This document shows positions 34,898 to 44,115 of a stretch of 64,000 nucleotides of DNA, piece by piece (position 1 is the stretch's first letter; each line of letters begins with the position of its first letter). The notes under the pieces were generated by a model. That model made no database searches. It was not told the origin of the DNA and saw only the letters and a program-made list of their open reading frames with translations. The stretch spans positions 1-64,000 of the forward strand of contig NZ_RDSD01000014.1 of NCBI RefSeq assembly GCF_003712195.1, read 5' to 3'. Source of the DNA: Proteiniphilum sp. X52. GTDB taxonomy: Bacteria > Bacteroidota > Bacteroidia > Bacteroidales > Dysgonomonadaceae. The translations under genes and the position numbers were made by a program.

Positions 34898-37042
34898 CTA
34901 TTTATCGATGCCGACGCGATTCAGGATAAAGGCAAACTCAAAGGCAGTATCTTTGATGCCGTCATACCGCCCCGTGGCACCTCCATGGCCTGAATCCATA
35001 TTCATGTGTAGTAACACGATATTATCATCCCTCTTCATGGCACGCAGTTTAGCCGCATATTTGGCCGGTTCGTGGAAAAGCACCTGCGAATCGTTGATAC
35101 CGCCGGTAATCAATATATTGGGATAATCCTGCGCGGAGATATTATCATAGGGCGAGTAAGAAAGGATATAGTTGTAATATTCCTCTTCATTGGGGTTCCC
35201 CCACTCTTCATATTCGCCGGTGGTGAGCGGCAGTGTATCGTCGAGCATAGTGTTGACCACGTCGATAAAAGGCACCTGCGCCACGATAGTCTGGTAAAGG
35301 TCCGGACGCATATTCGCCACGGCACCCATCAGCAATCCTCCCGCGCTTCCGCCCATGGCGGCCAGTTTGTCGGAAGATGTATAACCATCCTGTATCAGTT
35401 TTTCGCTGCAGGCGATAAAATCGGTAAAGGTATTCTTCTTTTGCAACAGTTTGCCGTCTTCATACCATTGCTCACCCAGGTCGCTCCCTCCACGGATCTG
35501 GGCCACGGCGTACACAAAACCGCGATCGACCAGGCTGTACATGCTCGCGCTGAAGTAAACATCGGAACTTACGCCGTAACTTCCGTAGGAATAGAGCAAC
35601 GCGGGATGGCTGCCATCTTTCTTCAATCCTTTCTTGTAAACGACAGCCATGGGAACCTGCACTCCGTCGGGGGCGGTGGCCCAAAGCCGTTCCACTGTAT
35701 AATCATCAGGGTTGAATCCGGAAGGCACTTCCTGTTCTTTCAGCTTTTCGGTTTCTTTTGTCTCTATGTTATATTCGTATAAAGTAGTGGGGCGGTTAAG
35801 CGACGTATAGGAATACCGGAAAGTGACGGCATCGTATTCGGGATTACCGCCGAGCGATGCCGTATAGACCGGTTCGGGAAAAGCGATCGTTTCGGTTTCT
35901 CCCTCCCCGGACACCGGTTTGACCTGAATTTCGGCCAGTCCGTTTTTCCTTAACTCGAGCAACACATGACCTTCCAGTATATCGATCGACTCTATACGGA
36001 CATTTTCATCATGGGGCACAAACAGTTTCCAGGTAGCCCGATCTTCATAGCCGGTGAGCGGCATCTCGTAGATCATACCGTTAAGATTCTCTTTGTCTTT
36101 ATAACGCACAAAAAACTTGTCCTTATGCGGATAAACACTATACTCCACATCCTGCACGCGGGGAAGGAACACTTTGAACGGATCGGCAGGCCGGTCGGCA
36201 GAGATATATCTCTCCTCCGAAGTGGTGGAACTTGCACTGGCAATAAAAATATGCTGCTTGGTCTTGCTACCGTAGACGTAAGTGCCAAAACGGGCATCCT
36301 TCTCTTCATATATTAACTCTCCTGTGGGAGCATCCAGTTGCTGCCTGTATATTTTCGAAGATCGCAATGTCTGGTCGATCAGGCTGTAGAAAAGCGTCTT
36401 ATTGTCATTGGCCCACGCTACCGAGGCAACGCCCTCCATCGAAAATCCCACATTTTCACCCGAAGCAAGGTCTTTGACCTTCATGGTGAATTCGGCATAT
36501 GAACCGGTCTCATTATAGAAATAAACCGCCTTGCTGTTATCCGGACTGATGGAATAGCCTCTGAAAATAAATGCAGGTTTCCCCTCGGCCATGGCATTCA
36601 CATCGAAAATAATCTCCTCGGGGGCATCCATCGCCCCTTTACGGCGGCAATAGGTACGGTACTGTTTCCCTTTTTCAGTGCGGCTATAGTAGTAATAACC
36701 ATCCTTAAACGAGGGATAAGTCTCATCATCCTCTTTCATTCTCCCTACAATCTCATCGAAAATGATCTGCTGAAGCGCCTTGGTGGAGGCCATTATGCTA
36801 TCTGTATAGATATTCTCGGCATTGAGGTAATCAATCACCTTCGGGTTGTTTTTGTCTTTCAACCAATAATAGTTGTCCACACGCTGTCGCCCGAAATTAA
36901 TAAACGTGTCGGGGATCACCTCCGCCACCGGAGGAGCGGGAAAATCGGATTGTTTCAAAATCTTCACTTCTTCTTTTTTAGGATTGCACGATACGACCAT
37001 AAGTGTAATGACACTGACAATCACCAAATCAATATGTCTCAT
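34898..37042 (-). CDS. S9 family peptidase (oligopeptidase B-like) lipoprotein
   Basis: A 714-residue protein with a lipobox VVSC at about residue 19, so probably a periplasmic or surface lipoprotein. The N-terminal beta-propeller (about 60-430) and C-terminal alpha/beta hydrolase fold form a prolyl oligopeptidase. The catalytic Ser lies in GGSAGGLLMG, the Asp in the NILITGGINDSQV region, and the His in MDSGHGGATG. Oligopeptidase B-type members cut peptides after basic residues, but the specificity here is not proven. Confidence 0.92.
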   Translation of the reverse strand: MRHIDLVIVSVITLMVVSCNPKKEEVKILKQSDFPAPPVAEVIPDTFINFGRQRVDNYYWLKDKNNPKVIDYLNAENIYTDSIMASTKALQQIIFDEIVGRMKEDDETYPSFKDGYYYYSRTEKGKQYRTYCRRKGAMDAPEEIIFDVNAMAEGKPAFIFRGYSISPDNSKAVYFYNETGSYAEFTMKVKDLASGENVGFSMEGVASVAWANDNKTLFYSLIDQTLRSSKIYRQQLDAPTGELIYEEKDARFGTYVYGSKTKQHIFIASASSTTSEERYISADRPADPFKVFLPRVQDVEYSVYPHKDKFFVRYKDKENLNGMIYEMPLTGYEDRATWKLFVPHDENVRIESIDILEGHVLLELRKNGLAEIQVKPVSGEGETETIAFPEPVYTASLGGNPEYDAVTFRYSYTSLNRPTTLYEYNIETKETEKLKEQEVPSGFNPDDYTVERLWATAPDGVQVPMAVVYKKGLKKDGSHPALLYSYGSYGVSSDVYFSASMYSLVDRGFVYAVAQIRGGSDLGEQWYEDGKLLQKKNTFTDFIACSEKLIQDGYTSSDKLAAMGGSAGGLLMGAVANMRPDLYQTIVAQVPFIDVVNTMLDDTLPLTTGEYEEWGNPNEEEYYNYILSYSPYDNISAQDYPNILITGGINDSQVLFHEPAKYAAKLRAMKRDDNIVLLHMNMDSGHGGATGRYDGIKDTAFEFAFILNRVGIDK

Positions 37043-37310
37043 GCGATTATTTTATTTTTGTTTACTCAATCGTCCGATTTACCGAGTCGTTCCACTATTA
37101 TATTGACTCTTTTACCGGCTTCGTTTGGCAAAATTACATGATTTTTTCTGAAAACAACACGAACCGGCAAAATAGCTGTGATACACACACCATAAATCCA
37201 AAATTTATGTGAAAAAATATTGAACATTCTATCTATCCTTTTATAAAGTGGCAATTCAATCAATCTAACGGAGATAATAATACCGCATAATTGAAACATT
37301 ATGATACGGA

Positions 37311-37669
37311 TTAAGAAACTGTTTTGAATTTTACGAGTAATTATTTCACGCTTATTTTTCCACTCTTTCATATGACTAAAATATTTATTTTCAATGGTGT
37401 CATATGGAACTCGCTTTAGTCATGATCTTGTGTGATAATGATTATCATGCTCGTTTCATATGATTATTTTATTTTTTTATTTCGGTATATGGAACCTTCG
37501 ATGTTCAAAATAATCATTCCCTTCGGGTGTTTATTGTTTTTTGCCCTTTTTCGCGCCTTTGAACTTTCATTTCTTTTAAGTAGCCCGCCACATTTCAATC
37601 AATGAAAATCCAAATCCATCAAAAATGGCTAAAAAACAATGGATGAAAAAATTCAAAACAGCTTCTTAA
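37311..37669 (-). mobile_element. MITE-like element, copy A (359 bp)
   Basis: Both ends carry the inverted repeat AAGAA(A/G)CTGTTTTGAATTTT. The inner sequence matches a second copy at 43668-43864 in inverted orientation, including a stretch next to AAAAATGGCT and another with GGCGCGAAAAAGGGC. Copy A has about 160 extra bases in its middle (about 37374-37530). No transposase is encoded, only fragments ending at the terminal repeats. The intergenic stretch 37043-37310 before it holds nothing else I can support. Confidence 0.7.
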
Positions 37670-37727
37670 ATCATCTCGATCATAATTCAAATTGAGTAGC
37701 ATGGCAGTTCTTTTAAGAATAATTTGT

Positions 37728-37735
37728 TACCTTTG
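37728..37735 (+). promoter_or_regulatory. -7 box of proA promoter
   Basis: TACCTTTG matches TAnnTTTG and lies 138 nt before proA, so the leader would span the diverged 72-bp repeat relative at 37745-37850. Confidence 0.4.
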
Positions 37736-37744
37736 GACTCAAAA

Positions 37745-37850
37745 TACTTTCAATTACATCAGGCGTTTTCACGTTTATCGCACTATTTCTACGCTAGACA
37801 TAGTCAAAACAAGTTTTGCCCCTGTGCTCGCTTTTCGAAATAGATTTTTT
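37745..37850 (+). repeat. Diverged relative of the 72 bp repeat family
   Basis: ACTATTTCTACGCT and CGAAATAG lie at the same spacing as in the repeats at 16340 and 31735, but the middle is changed. It lies in the proA leader. Confidence 0.4.
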
Positions 37851-37873
37851 CACCATCTCGATTTGACAGCAAT

Positions 37874-39061
37874 ATGAAGAATGAACAAAAAAACGACGTG
37901 TTACTCTCTCTCGGGCAGCTATTGGAGTTAAACAGAGAGAATATTATGAAGGCCAACGAGGCCGATATCAGCGCATATCCCGGCATGGACGACTCCATGC
38001 TGGACCGGCTTAAAGTAGATGAGAAGAAGATCGACGGTATGATCCGTTCATTGGAGGAAGTGGCCTCACAACCCGATCCGGAAGGGAAAACCCTTTATGA
38101 ATTTGTCCGGGAAGACAGATTACGTATTGTCAATCAGACGGTACCGTTCGGAACCATCCTGATCATTTACGAATCGCGGCCGGACGTCACCATCGAAGCG
38201 GCGGCAACGGCTTTCAAGGCCGGTAACCATATTTTGCTGAAAGGGGGGAAAGAAGCGCGTCAGACCAATCTGCTGCTCACCGGGCTGTGGCAGCAGGCAC
38301 TGGCCGGTCAAAATGCCAGCACTGACTATATACAGTATCTCGATTTATCCCGCGAAGAGACACAACGCCTCATCAGGGAAAACAGTCACCGTGTGGATCT
38401 CATCATTCCCCGCGGTGGAGAAGGGTTGATCCGGTTCGTGCAGGAGAACGCTTCGGTACCGGTCATTGTGAGCGGCAGGGGCAATAATTTTCTCTATGTG
38501 GATGATAACTCCGATTTCGCGATGGCTGTCCGGCTGGTGGTGAACGGGAAAAAGCGTATCAGCGTATGCAACGCCATAGACAAGGTGTTGCTCCACAAAG
38601 ATATCGATGAATTGGAAGAAAAGCTGTCCAATCTGGTGACAAACCTTGCGGAAAAAGGCATAGAGGTGTGGGGAAACAAAGAAATAGCCTCTCTCCACAA
38701 CAGCATAAAGGTAGAAAACAACGCAGCCACCCTCTGCGAAGAATATCTGGCGCCGAAACTATATACCTCTCTCGTGGACGGGATACAGGATGCCATCCAT
38801 ATGATCAACCACTACTCCGGTGGACACACGGCGGTGATAGTCACCAATGATGCCACAAAAGCCGTTGAATTTATGCAACAGGTGGATTGTGCCGCAGTCT
38901 ATCACAATGCTTCATCGCGTTTCACCGACGGGGGGCAGTTCGGCGTCGGGGCGGAGATCGCCATTAGTACCCAAAAACTGCATTTCCGTGGGCCATTGGG
39001 TGCACAGGAGTTGGTCACTAACAAGTGGTTCGTGTATGGGAACGGGCAGATCAGGGAGTAG
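37874..39061 (+). CDS. proA: Glutamate-5-semialdehyde dehydrogenase
   Basis: A 395-residue NADPH-dependent enzyme that reduces glutamyl phosphate to glutamate semialdehyde in proline synthesis. The N-terminal half binds the cofactor (TVPFGTILIIYESRPDVT). The catalytic Cys lies in KRISVCNAIDK. The C-terminal half has HYSGGHTAVIVT and ASSRFTDGGQFGVGAEIAIST. Length is slightly below the usual 415 residues but no motif is missing. It is followed by proB and proC, so the three make the complete proline pathway from glutamate. Confidence 0.95.
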   Translation: MKNEQKNDVLLSLGQLLELNRENIMKANEADISAYPGMDDSMLDRLKVDEKKIDGMIRSLEEVASQPDPEGKTLYEFVREDRLRIVNQTVPFGTILIIYESRPDVTIEAAATAFKAGNHILLKGGKEARQTNLLLTGLWQQALAGQNASTDYIQYLDLSREETQRLIRENSHRVDLIIPRGGEGLIRFVQENASVPVIVSGRGNNFLYVDDNSDFAMAVRLVVNGKKRISVCNAIDKVLLHKDIDELEEKLSNLVTNLAEKGIEVWGNKEIASLHNSIKVENNAATLCEEYLAPKLYTSLVDGIQDAIHMINHYSGGHTAVIVTNDATKAVEFMQQVDCAAVYHNASSRFTDGGQFGVGAEIAISTQKLHFRGPLGAQELVTNKWFVYGNGQIRE

Positions 39062-39200
39062 ACAACCTGAATTCTCTCAGGGCAAGAGCAGCAGCAAGCA
39101 CGTTTGTCTGATGCCGGGAGACGACTGAAAATCCACGGAGTGAAAAAGGAAAAAAAGCAAAAAAATAAAAAACTAAAAGTGAAATCTGCGAGTAAATAGG

Positions 39201-39962
39201 ATGAAAAAGAAACTGATCATAAAAATCGGCACCTCTACGCTTACGGCAGGGACGAACCGGATATCATTCGCTGTGATCGAAAGCCTGGCGCGACAGATCG
39301 TGGAACTGAAAAAAGAATATGATATCGTAATCGTCTCGTCAGGGGCAATTGCTACCGCCAGACAATTTGTAGAGATCAATGGTTTTAACAAGCGGGTCGA
39401 CTCGAAACAGGCCCTGGCCGCCATCGGACAGACCAAACTGATGGAGTTGTACGACAATATTTTCAGCACATTCGGACTGAATATCGCCCAGATATTACTG
39501 ACCTATCGTGATTTTGAAAATCCGGTAGCCAACGAGAACACCCGAAATACCATCAAACGCCTCTGGCAGGTCGATTATATTCCTATTGTCAATGAGAACG
39601 ATACCGTCTCCATCGAGGAGATCGTGTTGGGCGACAACGATAAACTCTCGGCTTTGGTCGCGGCAATCATCGAAGCGGATCTACTCATCCTTGTCTCCGA
39701 TATCGATGGCATTTTCGACCGGAATCCTCATCTGCATGCCGATGCGCGATTGATTGCCGAAGTATCCGATCTGAATTCCATCAAAGAATATATCGAAGAG
39801 AAGGAATCATTACTCGGTACCGGCGGCATGTCTTCCAAAGTACATGCGGCAGAAATATGTATGTTGCACAGCGTGGAGATGTGGATCGTGAATGGCCAAC
39901 GTGCCAATTACATCATCAACGCCATGGGCAACCGCATTCCCTTCACCAAGTTCAGCAAATAA
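39201..39962 (+). CDS. proB: Glutamate 5-kinase (without PUA domain)
   Basis: A 253-residue amino-acid kinase that phosphorylates glutamate for proline synthesis. KKLIIKIGTSTL is the N-terminal nucleotide motif, followed by SSGAIATAR, VNENDTVS, DNDKLSALVA and LVSDIDG. The C-terminal PUA domain of the longer ProB type (about 370 residues) is absent, as in many Bacteroidetes. Proline feedback inhibition normally acts on the kinase domain, so it may still be regulated. It lies 139 nt behind proA. Confidence 0.94.
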   Translation: MKKKLIIKIGTSTLTAGTNRISFAVIESLARQIVELKKEYDIVIVSSGAIATARQFVEINGFNKRVDSKQALAAIGQTKLMELYDNIFSTFGLNIAQILLTYRDFENPVANENTRNTIKRLWQVDYIPIVNENDTVSIEEIVLGDNDKLSALVAAIIEADLLILVSDIDGIFDRNPHLHADARLIAEVSDLNSIKEYIEEKESLLGTGGMSSKVHAAEICMLHSVEMWIVNGQRANYIINAMGNRIPFTKFSK

Positions 39963-40058
39963 GGTGGGAAAGTGGAAAAGTGAGAAAGTGGAAAAGAAGC
40001 CCCGATTAGGTAATTGGTAATTGGTAATTAGTAATTGATAATTGATAATTGGTAATTG

Positions 40059-40847
40059 ATGAAAGTGAAACATGGTTTTATAGGCTTCGGCAATCTGGCC
40101 AAAGCAGTTTATCAGGGTTTAAAAGAGGAAGAAGGGATTGAGTTCTCCTATTACGCCAGAAGCCGGAGAGAAACAGATATAGCCTATTATGAAAGGATGG
40201 ACGATCTGGTCGCCTTTGCAGATGTGGTCTGGCTGATGGTAAAGCCACAGGATTTGTCCGCTGTGCTGGAAGCGCTGAAACCACTCAACCGGATAAGAAA
40301 GACCATCGTTTCACCCGTTGCCGGCAGAAATATAGCTTTCATTGAGCGTTATCTGGGTAAAGGGCAACTGATCGTGCGCATCATGCCCAATCTGGCAATG
40401 GCTTACCGTAAATCGGTGACTGCTTTCGCCACCAATCAGCCCGGGAACCGGAATGCCACAGAAATTTTCAACCTGCTGAAAAAATTGGGGAAAGCGGTAC
40501 AATTGGAAGAGAGCGGCTTCGACTTGTTCACCGCAGTCTTCGGAAGTGGCCCCGCTTTTATCCTCTCCTTTATCCAGATTTTCAAGGAGAAAATGCAAGA
40601 GTTCAATCTTCCCGGAGCGCTTCTCGACGAACTCCTGTTAGAACTCACACAGGGGACTACCCTCTATTTTAGCCAGAACCAGAAAAACCACAGTATCGAG
40701 CAGTTGATACAAAATATCACCAGCAAAGGAGGTACCACCCAAGCCGGCCTGGATTACTTCCGCGCTCACCAAATAGGGAAACACTTCGAAGGGATACTGG
40801 ATGCCGCCAAAAACAGGTCTGTGGAGATGGCTAAAAACGGAGATTGA
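40059..40847 (+). CDS. proC: Pyrroline-5-carboxylate reductase
   Basis: A 262-residue NAD(P)H-dependent enzyme for the last step of proline synthesis. The N-terminal Rossmann motif is GFIGFGNLAKAV, VWLMVKPQDL is the cofactor strand, RIMPNLAMAYRKS lies in the catalytic region, and FGSGPAFI and TSKGGTTQAGL are the C-terminal signature. An in-frame TTG precedes the ATG at 40059 used here. The upstream gap is made of GGTAATTGATAATT micro-repeats. hydE follows 3 nt downstream. Confidence 0.93.
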   Translation: MKVKHGFIGFGNLAKAVYQGLKEEEGIEFSYYARSRRETDIAYYERMDDLVAFADVVWLMVKPQDLSAVLEALKPLNRIRKTIVSPVAGRNIAFIERYLGKGQLIVRIMPNLAMAYRKSVTAFATNQPGNRNATEIFNLLKKLGKAVQLEESGFDLFTAVFGSGPAFILSFIQIFKEKMQEFNLPGALLDELLLELTQGTTLYFSQNQKNHSIEQLIQNITSKGGTTQAGLDYFRAHQIGKHFEGILDAAKNRSVEMAKNGD

Positions 40848-40850
40848 GGG

Positions 40851-41966
40851 ATGAAAAAGGCAGAGACAAAAGATGATATCATGAACAGGCTCTCTTCTGC
40901 TTCGTTGAAAAAGGAAGATATTGTTCCCATCTTGAAAATGGGCACCAAAGAAGAGATGCGGATCCTCCAATCCCTGGCAATGCAAATCAAACAGGAGAGG
41001 GTTGGCCGGATAGTCTATTTCCGCGGGCTTGTGGAATTTTCAAACCTATGTCGCAAAAACTGCTTTTATTGCGGATTGAGGAAAGAGAACAAAGGGGTGA
41101 ACCGTTTCCGCCTTAGCGAAGAGGAGATCCTGCAAGCCGCCGCCTTTGCGCATGAAAAACGCTACGGCTCGTTAGTGCTCCAGTCCGGGGAAAATCAAAG
41201 CGAGGAACATATCGATTTTATTTGCAGGGTCGTGGAGGAAATCAAGTCAAAGTACGACCTGGGAATCACCTTATCCTGCGGGGAGCAGAGTGAGGATACC
41301 TACCGTCGTTTTTTGGCAAGCGGAGCGCACCGCTATCTGCTTCGCATAGAGACTTCATCACCGGAACTATACGGGAAATGGCATCCCGGGGACGGGAAAC
41401 ACAGTTTTGAGACGCGTCTCAATTGTCTGAAATCACTGAAAAAAATCGGTTTTCAGGTGGGTTCCGGGAGTATGGTAGGGGTACCTTACCAGACGTTGGA
41501 GGATATCGCGGGTGACATCCTTTTCCTACGGGACATGGAAGTGGACATGATGGGGATTGGCCCTTTCGTCGAACATTCGGGGACCCCGTTCTACCGGAGC
41601 GAGGCTTATTCCATCCCACGGGAAGAACGGCTGAAGGTCACGCTGACGATGATAGCCGTTTTGAGAATATTGCTAAAGGATGTGAACATCGCCTCCACCA
41701 CAGCCATGCAGGCGTTGGACAAATTCGGCAGGGAAAAGGGATTACTGTTCGGCGCCAATGTGATTATGCCCAACCTCACCCCTGCCACCCGGAGGAAAGA
41801 CTACCTCCTTTACGAGCACAAACCGGATCTCGACGAAGATGCTCTCCTATGCGATAATTCTCTCGAGGCGCGTATAGCCAGTGTGGGAGAGACAATCGGA
41901 TACGGACAATGGGGAGATCCGCTGCATTTTTTTCGTCGGATCAACCACTCTTCATCACCATCTTAA
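40851..41966 (+). CDS. hydE: [FeFe]-hydrogenase maturase HydE, radical SAM
   Basis: A 371-residue radical SAM enzyme. The 4Fe-4S cluster Cys are in CRKNCFYC (about residues 63-70), followed by GLRKENKG and the EEEILQAA region. ETSSPELYGKWHPGD and the PFVEHSGTPF loop fit HydE. HydE, with HydF and HydG, builds the H-cluster of [FeFe]-hydrogenase. Neither partner nor a hydrogenase lies in this window, so they must be elsewhere if the enzyme works in that role. PylB is a related alternative, less likely here. It starts 3 nt after proC. Confidence 0.88.
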   Translation: MKKAETKDDIMNRLSSASLKKEDIVPILKMGTKEEMRILQSLAMQIKQERVGRIVYFRGLVEFSNLCRKNCFYCGLRKENKGVNRFRLSEEEILQAAAFAHEKRYGSLVLQSGENQSEEHIDFICRVVEEIKSKYDLGITLSCGEQSEDTYRRFLASGAHRYLLRIETSSPELYGKWHPGDGKHSFETRLNCLKSLKKIGFQVGSGSMVGVPYQTLEDIAGDILFLRDMEVDMMGIGPFVEHSGTPFYRSEAYSIPREERLKVTLTMIAVLRILLKDVNIASTTAMQALDKFGREKGLLFGANVIMPNLTPATRRKDYLLYEHKPDLDEDALLCDNSLEARIASVGETIGYGQWGDPLHFFRRINHSSSPS

Positions 41967-41984
41967 AATATGACTGTGTCGATG

Positions 41985-42005
41985 TTGGCTCCGCCGAACA
42001 TTGTT
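41985..42005 (+). repeat. Dispersed repeat word near CTCCGCCGAACATTG
   Basis: GGCTCCGCCGAACATTGTT also occurs at about 21728-21750 (as GGCTCTGCCGAACATTG) and in reverse at about 43890-43915 (CGTTCGGCGGAGCC). All three lie in gaps. The gap 41967-42183 shows nothing else. Confidence 0.5.
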
Positions 42006-42183
42006 CAACCCAAATGACCTGCCCACCTGTCCGCCTTCCCTTATTGACTGATCAGTGATATGGGCATATTATTCGCATTTCCAGCTATGGGTTCCCCACG
42101 AAACATCGAAAGTTCCCCGCTTCAGTTGCACACATTTCAAACTTACATGCGAGACTGGAATCAATAAATTCCAAAAGTAAAGG

Positions 42184-42618
42184 TCAGTTTCTCTCCCCTT
42201 TGGCTTTGTAGGCAATGGCATAAAAACGGATCTGCTTGATTACCGAAAGTAAACCGTTAGAGCGCGTTGGCGAAAGATGTTCGGTAAGTCCGATCTCTTT
42301 CATGAAGCGCAAATCGGTGTTGATAATCTCATCGGGGGTACGCCCGTTAAATACCCGTAGTACCAGTGCCAGCAATCCCTTGACTATGATGGCGTCACTT
42401 TCGGCCTGGAACCAGAGCTTTCCGTCACGGTAATCGGTCTGCAGCCAAACACGGCTTTGACATCCCTCGATAATATTCTCAGGGATTTTATATTTTTCAT
42501 CGATCGGTTGCAGAGCGTTTCCGTGTTCAATAATAATGGCATACTTATCCATCCAGTCATCGTAGATGCTGAACTCATCAATAATTTCCTGTTGTACTTT
42601 GTCTATTGTTTGCATCAT
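42184..42618 (-). CDS. sufE: SufE family Fe-S cluster assembly protein
   Basis: A 144-residue protein that normally accepts persulfide sulfur from SufS and passes it to SufB. The active Cys lies in ENIIEGCQSRVWLQ, and KGLLALVLRVFNGRTP and ARSNGLL-type FTPTRSNGLL are conserved. No other suf gene lies nearby. It overlaps the upstream M28 gene by 4 nt, so it is translated from the same transcript. Confidence 0.9.
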   Translation of the reverse strand: MMQTIDKVQQEIIDEFSIYDDWMDKYAIIIEHGNALQPIDEKYKIPENIIEGCQSRVWLQTDYRDGKLWFQAESDAIIVKGLLALVLRVFNGRTPDEIINTDLRFMKEIGLTEHLSPTRSNGLLSVIKQIRFYAIAYKAKGERN

Positions 42619-43625
42619 GTTCCTTTTTCTGTATAAATCACTTCCATTACTGTTTGTCCGGCTGCCTTGAGGCTGCCCTTGTCGATATTGCGCATATCAT
42701 CTCTATGGGTGTGCCAGTGTGGCGCAAATCCGGTATGGGTATCGGTCTTGAGATTGATTATATTGACACTCGGCGCCCGGTGATGCTGGTTGACCGGCAA
42801 ATGATCGTCGGTAATATAACCTCCGCTTTTCGAGAGGAAGTAGTTTCCGTATCCTAATTTCGCCGCGACGCCCCATACCTTTTCCAATACTTCCGACGCA
42901 TATTTCATGGAATATCCCTCTTTCAGGAAGGTGGCGTTTGCGGCGCCCACCATATCAAGCAAAATGCCATAGGCGGCTTTGTAATGTGCCACATGAGGTT
43001 GTTCAGACCAGTATTGCGACCCGAGACACCACCAGTCCCCCTGTACCCAATCGGCAGCAAAAGAGGGTTGTCCCCAATCTTCCAGGTCGAAAAAGATCAT
43101 GTCGATTCCGACTTCCACCGGGAGCCGGTGCAGGTGGCGGGCAATTTCCAATAGAACCCCTACCCCACTGGCTCCATCGTCGGCACCCGCAATGGGTTGT
43201 CGTTGCTTGTCAGGCACCGATTCCTCGTCGGCAAAAGGGCGGGAATCCCAGTGTGCGAAAAGTAAAATTCTTTTCTCTTTTTCAGGATAATAACTCCCTA
43301 TGATGTTGCGTATCGTCAGATTTTCACCGTCGTAGTGGGTAATATCGGCCTTTTGTTCTATCACCTGTGCTCCGAATTCGGCCAGTTTTCCCGTTAAATA
43401 ATCACCACAGGCTTTATGTGCCGGCGAGCCGGGCACCCTGGGGCCAAAACCCACCTGTTTCGCCACAAACGCATAAGCACTGTCAGCATCGAATTCAGGA
43501 GAAATTTGCCGGTATAATTCCAGCTGTACCATATTCTTATTGGATTGACAGGAATTGCATGATATGGAAAACAGCACTCCGGCTATTAACAGGATCAACA
43601 GAAAAAAACTACCCGCACGTTGCAT
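42615..43625 (-). CDS. M28-fold glutaminyl cyclase-like lipoprotein
   Basis: A 336-residue exported protein with a lipobox SISC at about residue 23. The M28 zinc hydrolase fold has LLFAHWDSRPFADEE, ADDGASGVGVLLEIA and FDLEDWGQPSFA, which hold the conserved Asp and Glu zinc ligands, and DDHLPVNQHHRAP near the C-terminus. The WWCLGSQYWSEQPHV and LKEGYSM stretches match Bacteroidetes type II glutaminyl cyclases more than aminopeptidases. These convert N-terminal Gln to pyroglutamate on exported proteins. An M28 peptidase role is the alternative. It precedes sufE with a 4-nt overlap. Confidence 0.82.
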   Translation of the reverse strand: MQRAGSFFLLILLIAGVLFSISCNSCQSNKNMVQLELYRQISPEFDADSAYAFVAKQVGFGPRVPGSPAHKACGDYLTGKLAEFGAQVIEQKADITHYDGENLTIRNIIGSYYPEKEKRILLFAHWDSRPFADEESVPDKQRQPIAGADDGASGVGVLLEIARHLHRLPVEVGIDMIFFDLEDWGQPSFAADWVQGDWWCLGSQYWSEQPHVAHYKAAYGILLDMVGAANATFLKEGYSMKYASEVLEKVWGVAAKLGYGNYFLSKSGGYITDDHLPVNQHHRAPSVNIINLKTDTHTGFAPHWHTHRDDMRNIDKGSLKAAGQTVMEVIYTEKGT

Positions 43626-43667
43626 ATAATTTGTTTATTTCAAGATTTGACTGCGCTGATTTGAATT

Positions 43668-43864
43668 TTAAGAAGCTGTTTTGAATTTTTTCATCCATTG
43701 TTTTTTAGCCATTTTTTGATGGATTTGGATTTTCATTGATTGAAATGTGGCGGGCCACTTAAAAGAAATGAAAGTTCAAAGGCGCGAAAAAGGGCAAAAA
43801 CAATATGAAAGAGTGGAAAAATATGCGTAAAATAATTACTCGTAAAATTCAAAACAGTTTCTAA
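43668..43864 (+). mobile_element. MITE-like element, copy B (197 bp)
   Basis: The ends TTAAGAAGCTGTTTTGAATTTT and AAAATTCAAAACAGTTTCTAA form an inverted repeat of about 20 bp. The inner sequence matches the longer copy A (37311-37669) but lacks its central 160 bp. No transposase ORF is present. Confidence 0.7.
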
Positions 43865-43949
43865 AATCCCAGATTCAGAATTTTGAATTGGGTCAACGTT
43901 CGGCGGAGCCAAAATCGGCCTAGTGAAATCATCAACCTCTCTACTTCCC

Positions 43950-44092
43950 AGTTCTAAGTTCTTAGTCCCAAGTTCTAAGTTCTTAGTTCCAAGTTCTCAG
44001 TTATAAGTTCCCAGTTCTCAGTTCTAAGTTCTCAGTTCTAAGTTCTCAGTTCTAAGTTCTCAGTTCCAAGTTCTAAGTTCTAAGTTCTCAAT
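43950..44092 (+). repeat. Degenerate 10 bp tandem repeat
   Basis: AGTTCTAAGT and AGTTCTCAGT alternate for about 140 bp. Low-complexity arrays of this kind recur in other gaps of this window. Confidence 0.75.
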
Positions 44093-44115
44093 TTCCAATT
44101 CCAATCCACGAATTA

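Noticed and set aside
37066-37371. Open frame of 101 codons on the minus strand
   Set aside because: It begins inside the terminal part of the MITE-like element and continues into unrelated A/T-rich sequence, so it is probably chance.
39062-39200. A gene between proA and proB
   Set aside because: The 139-bp gap has no conserved frame or RNA sign. It looks like plain spacer within the proline cluster.
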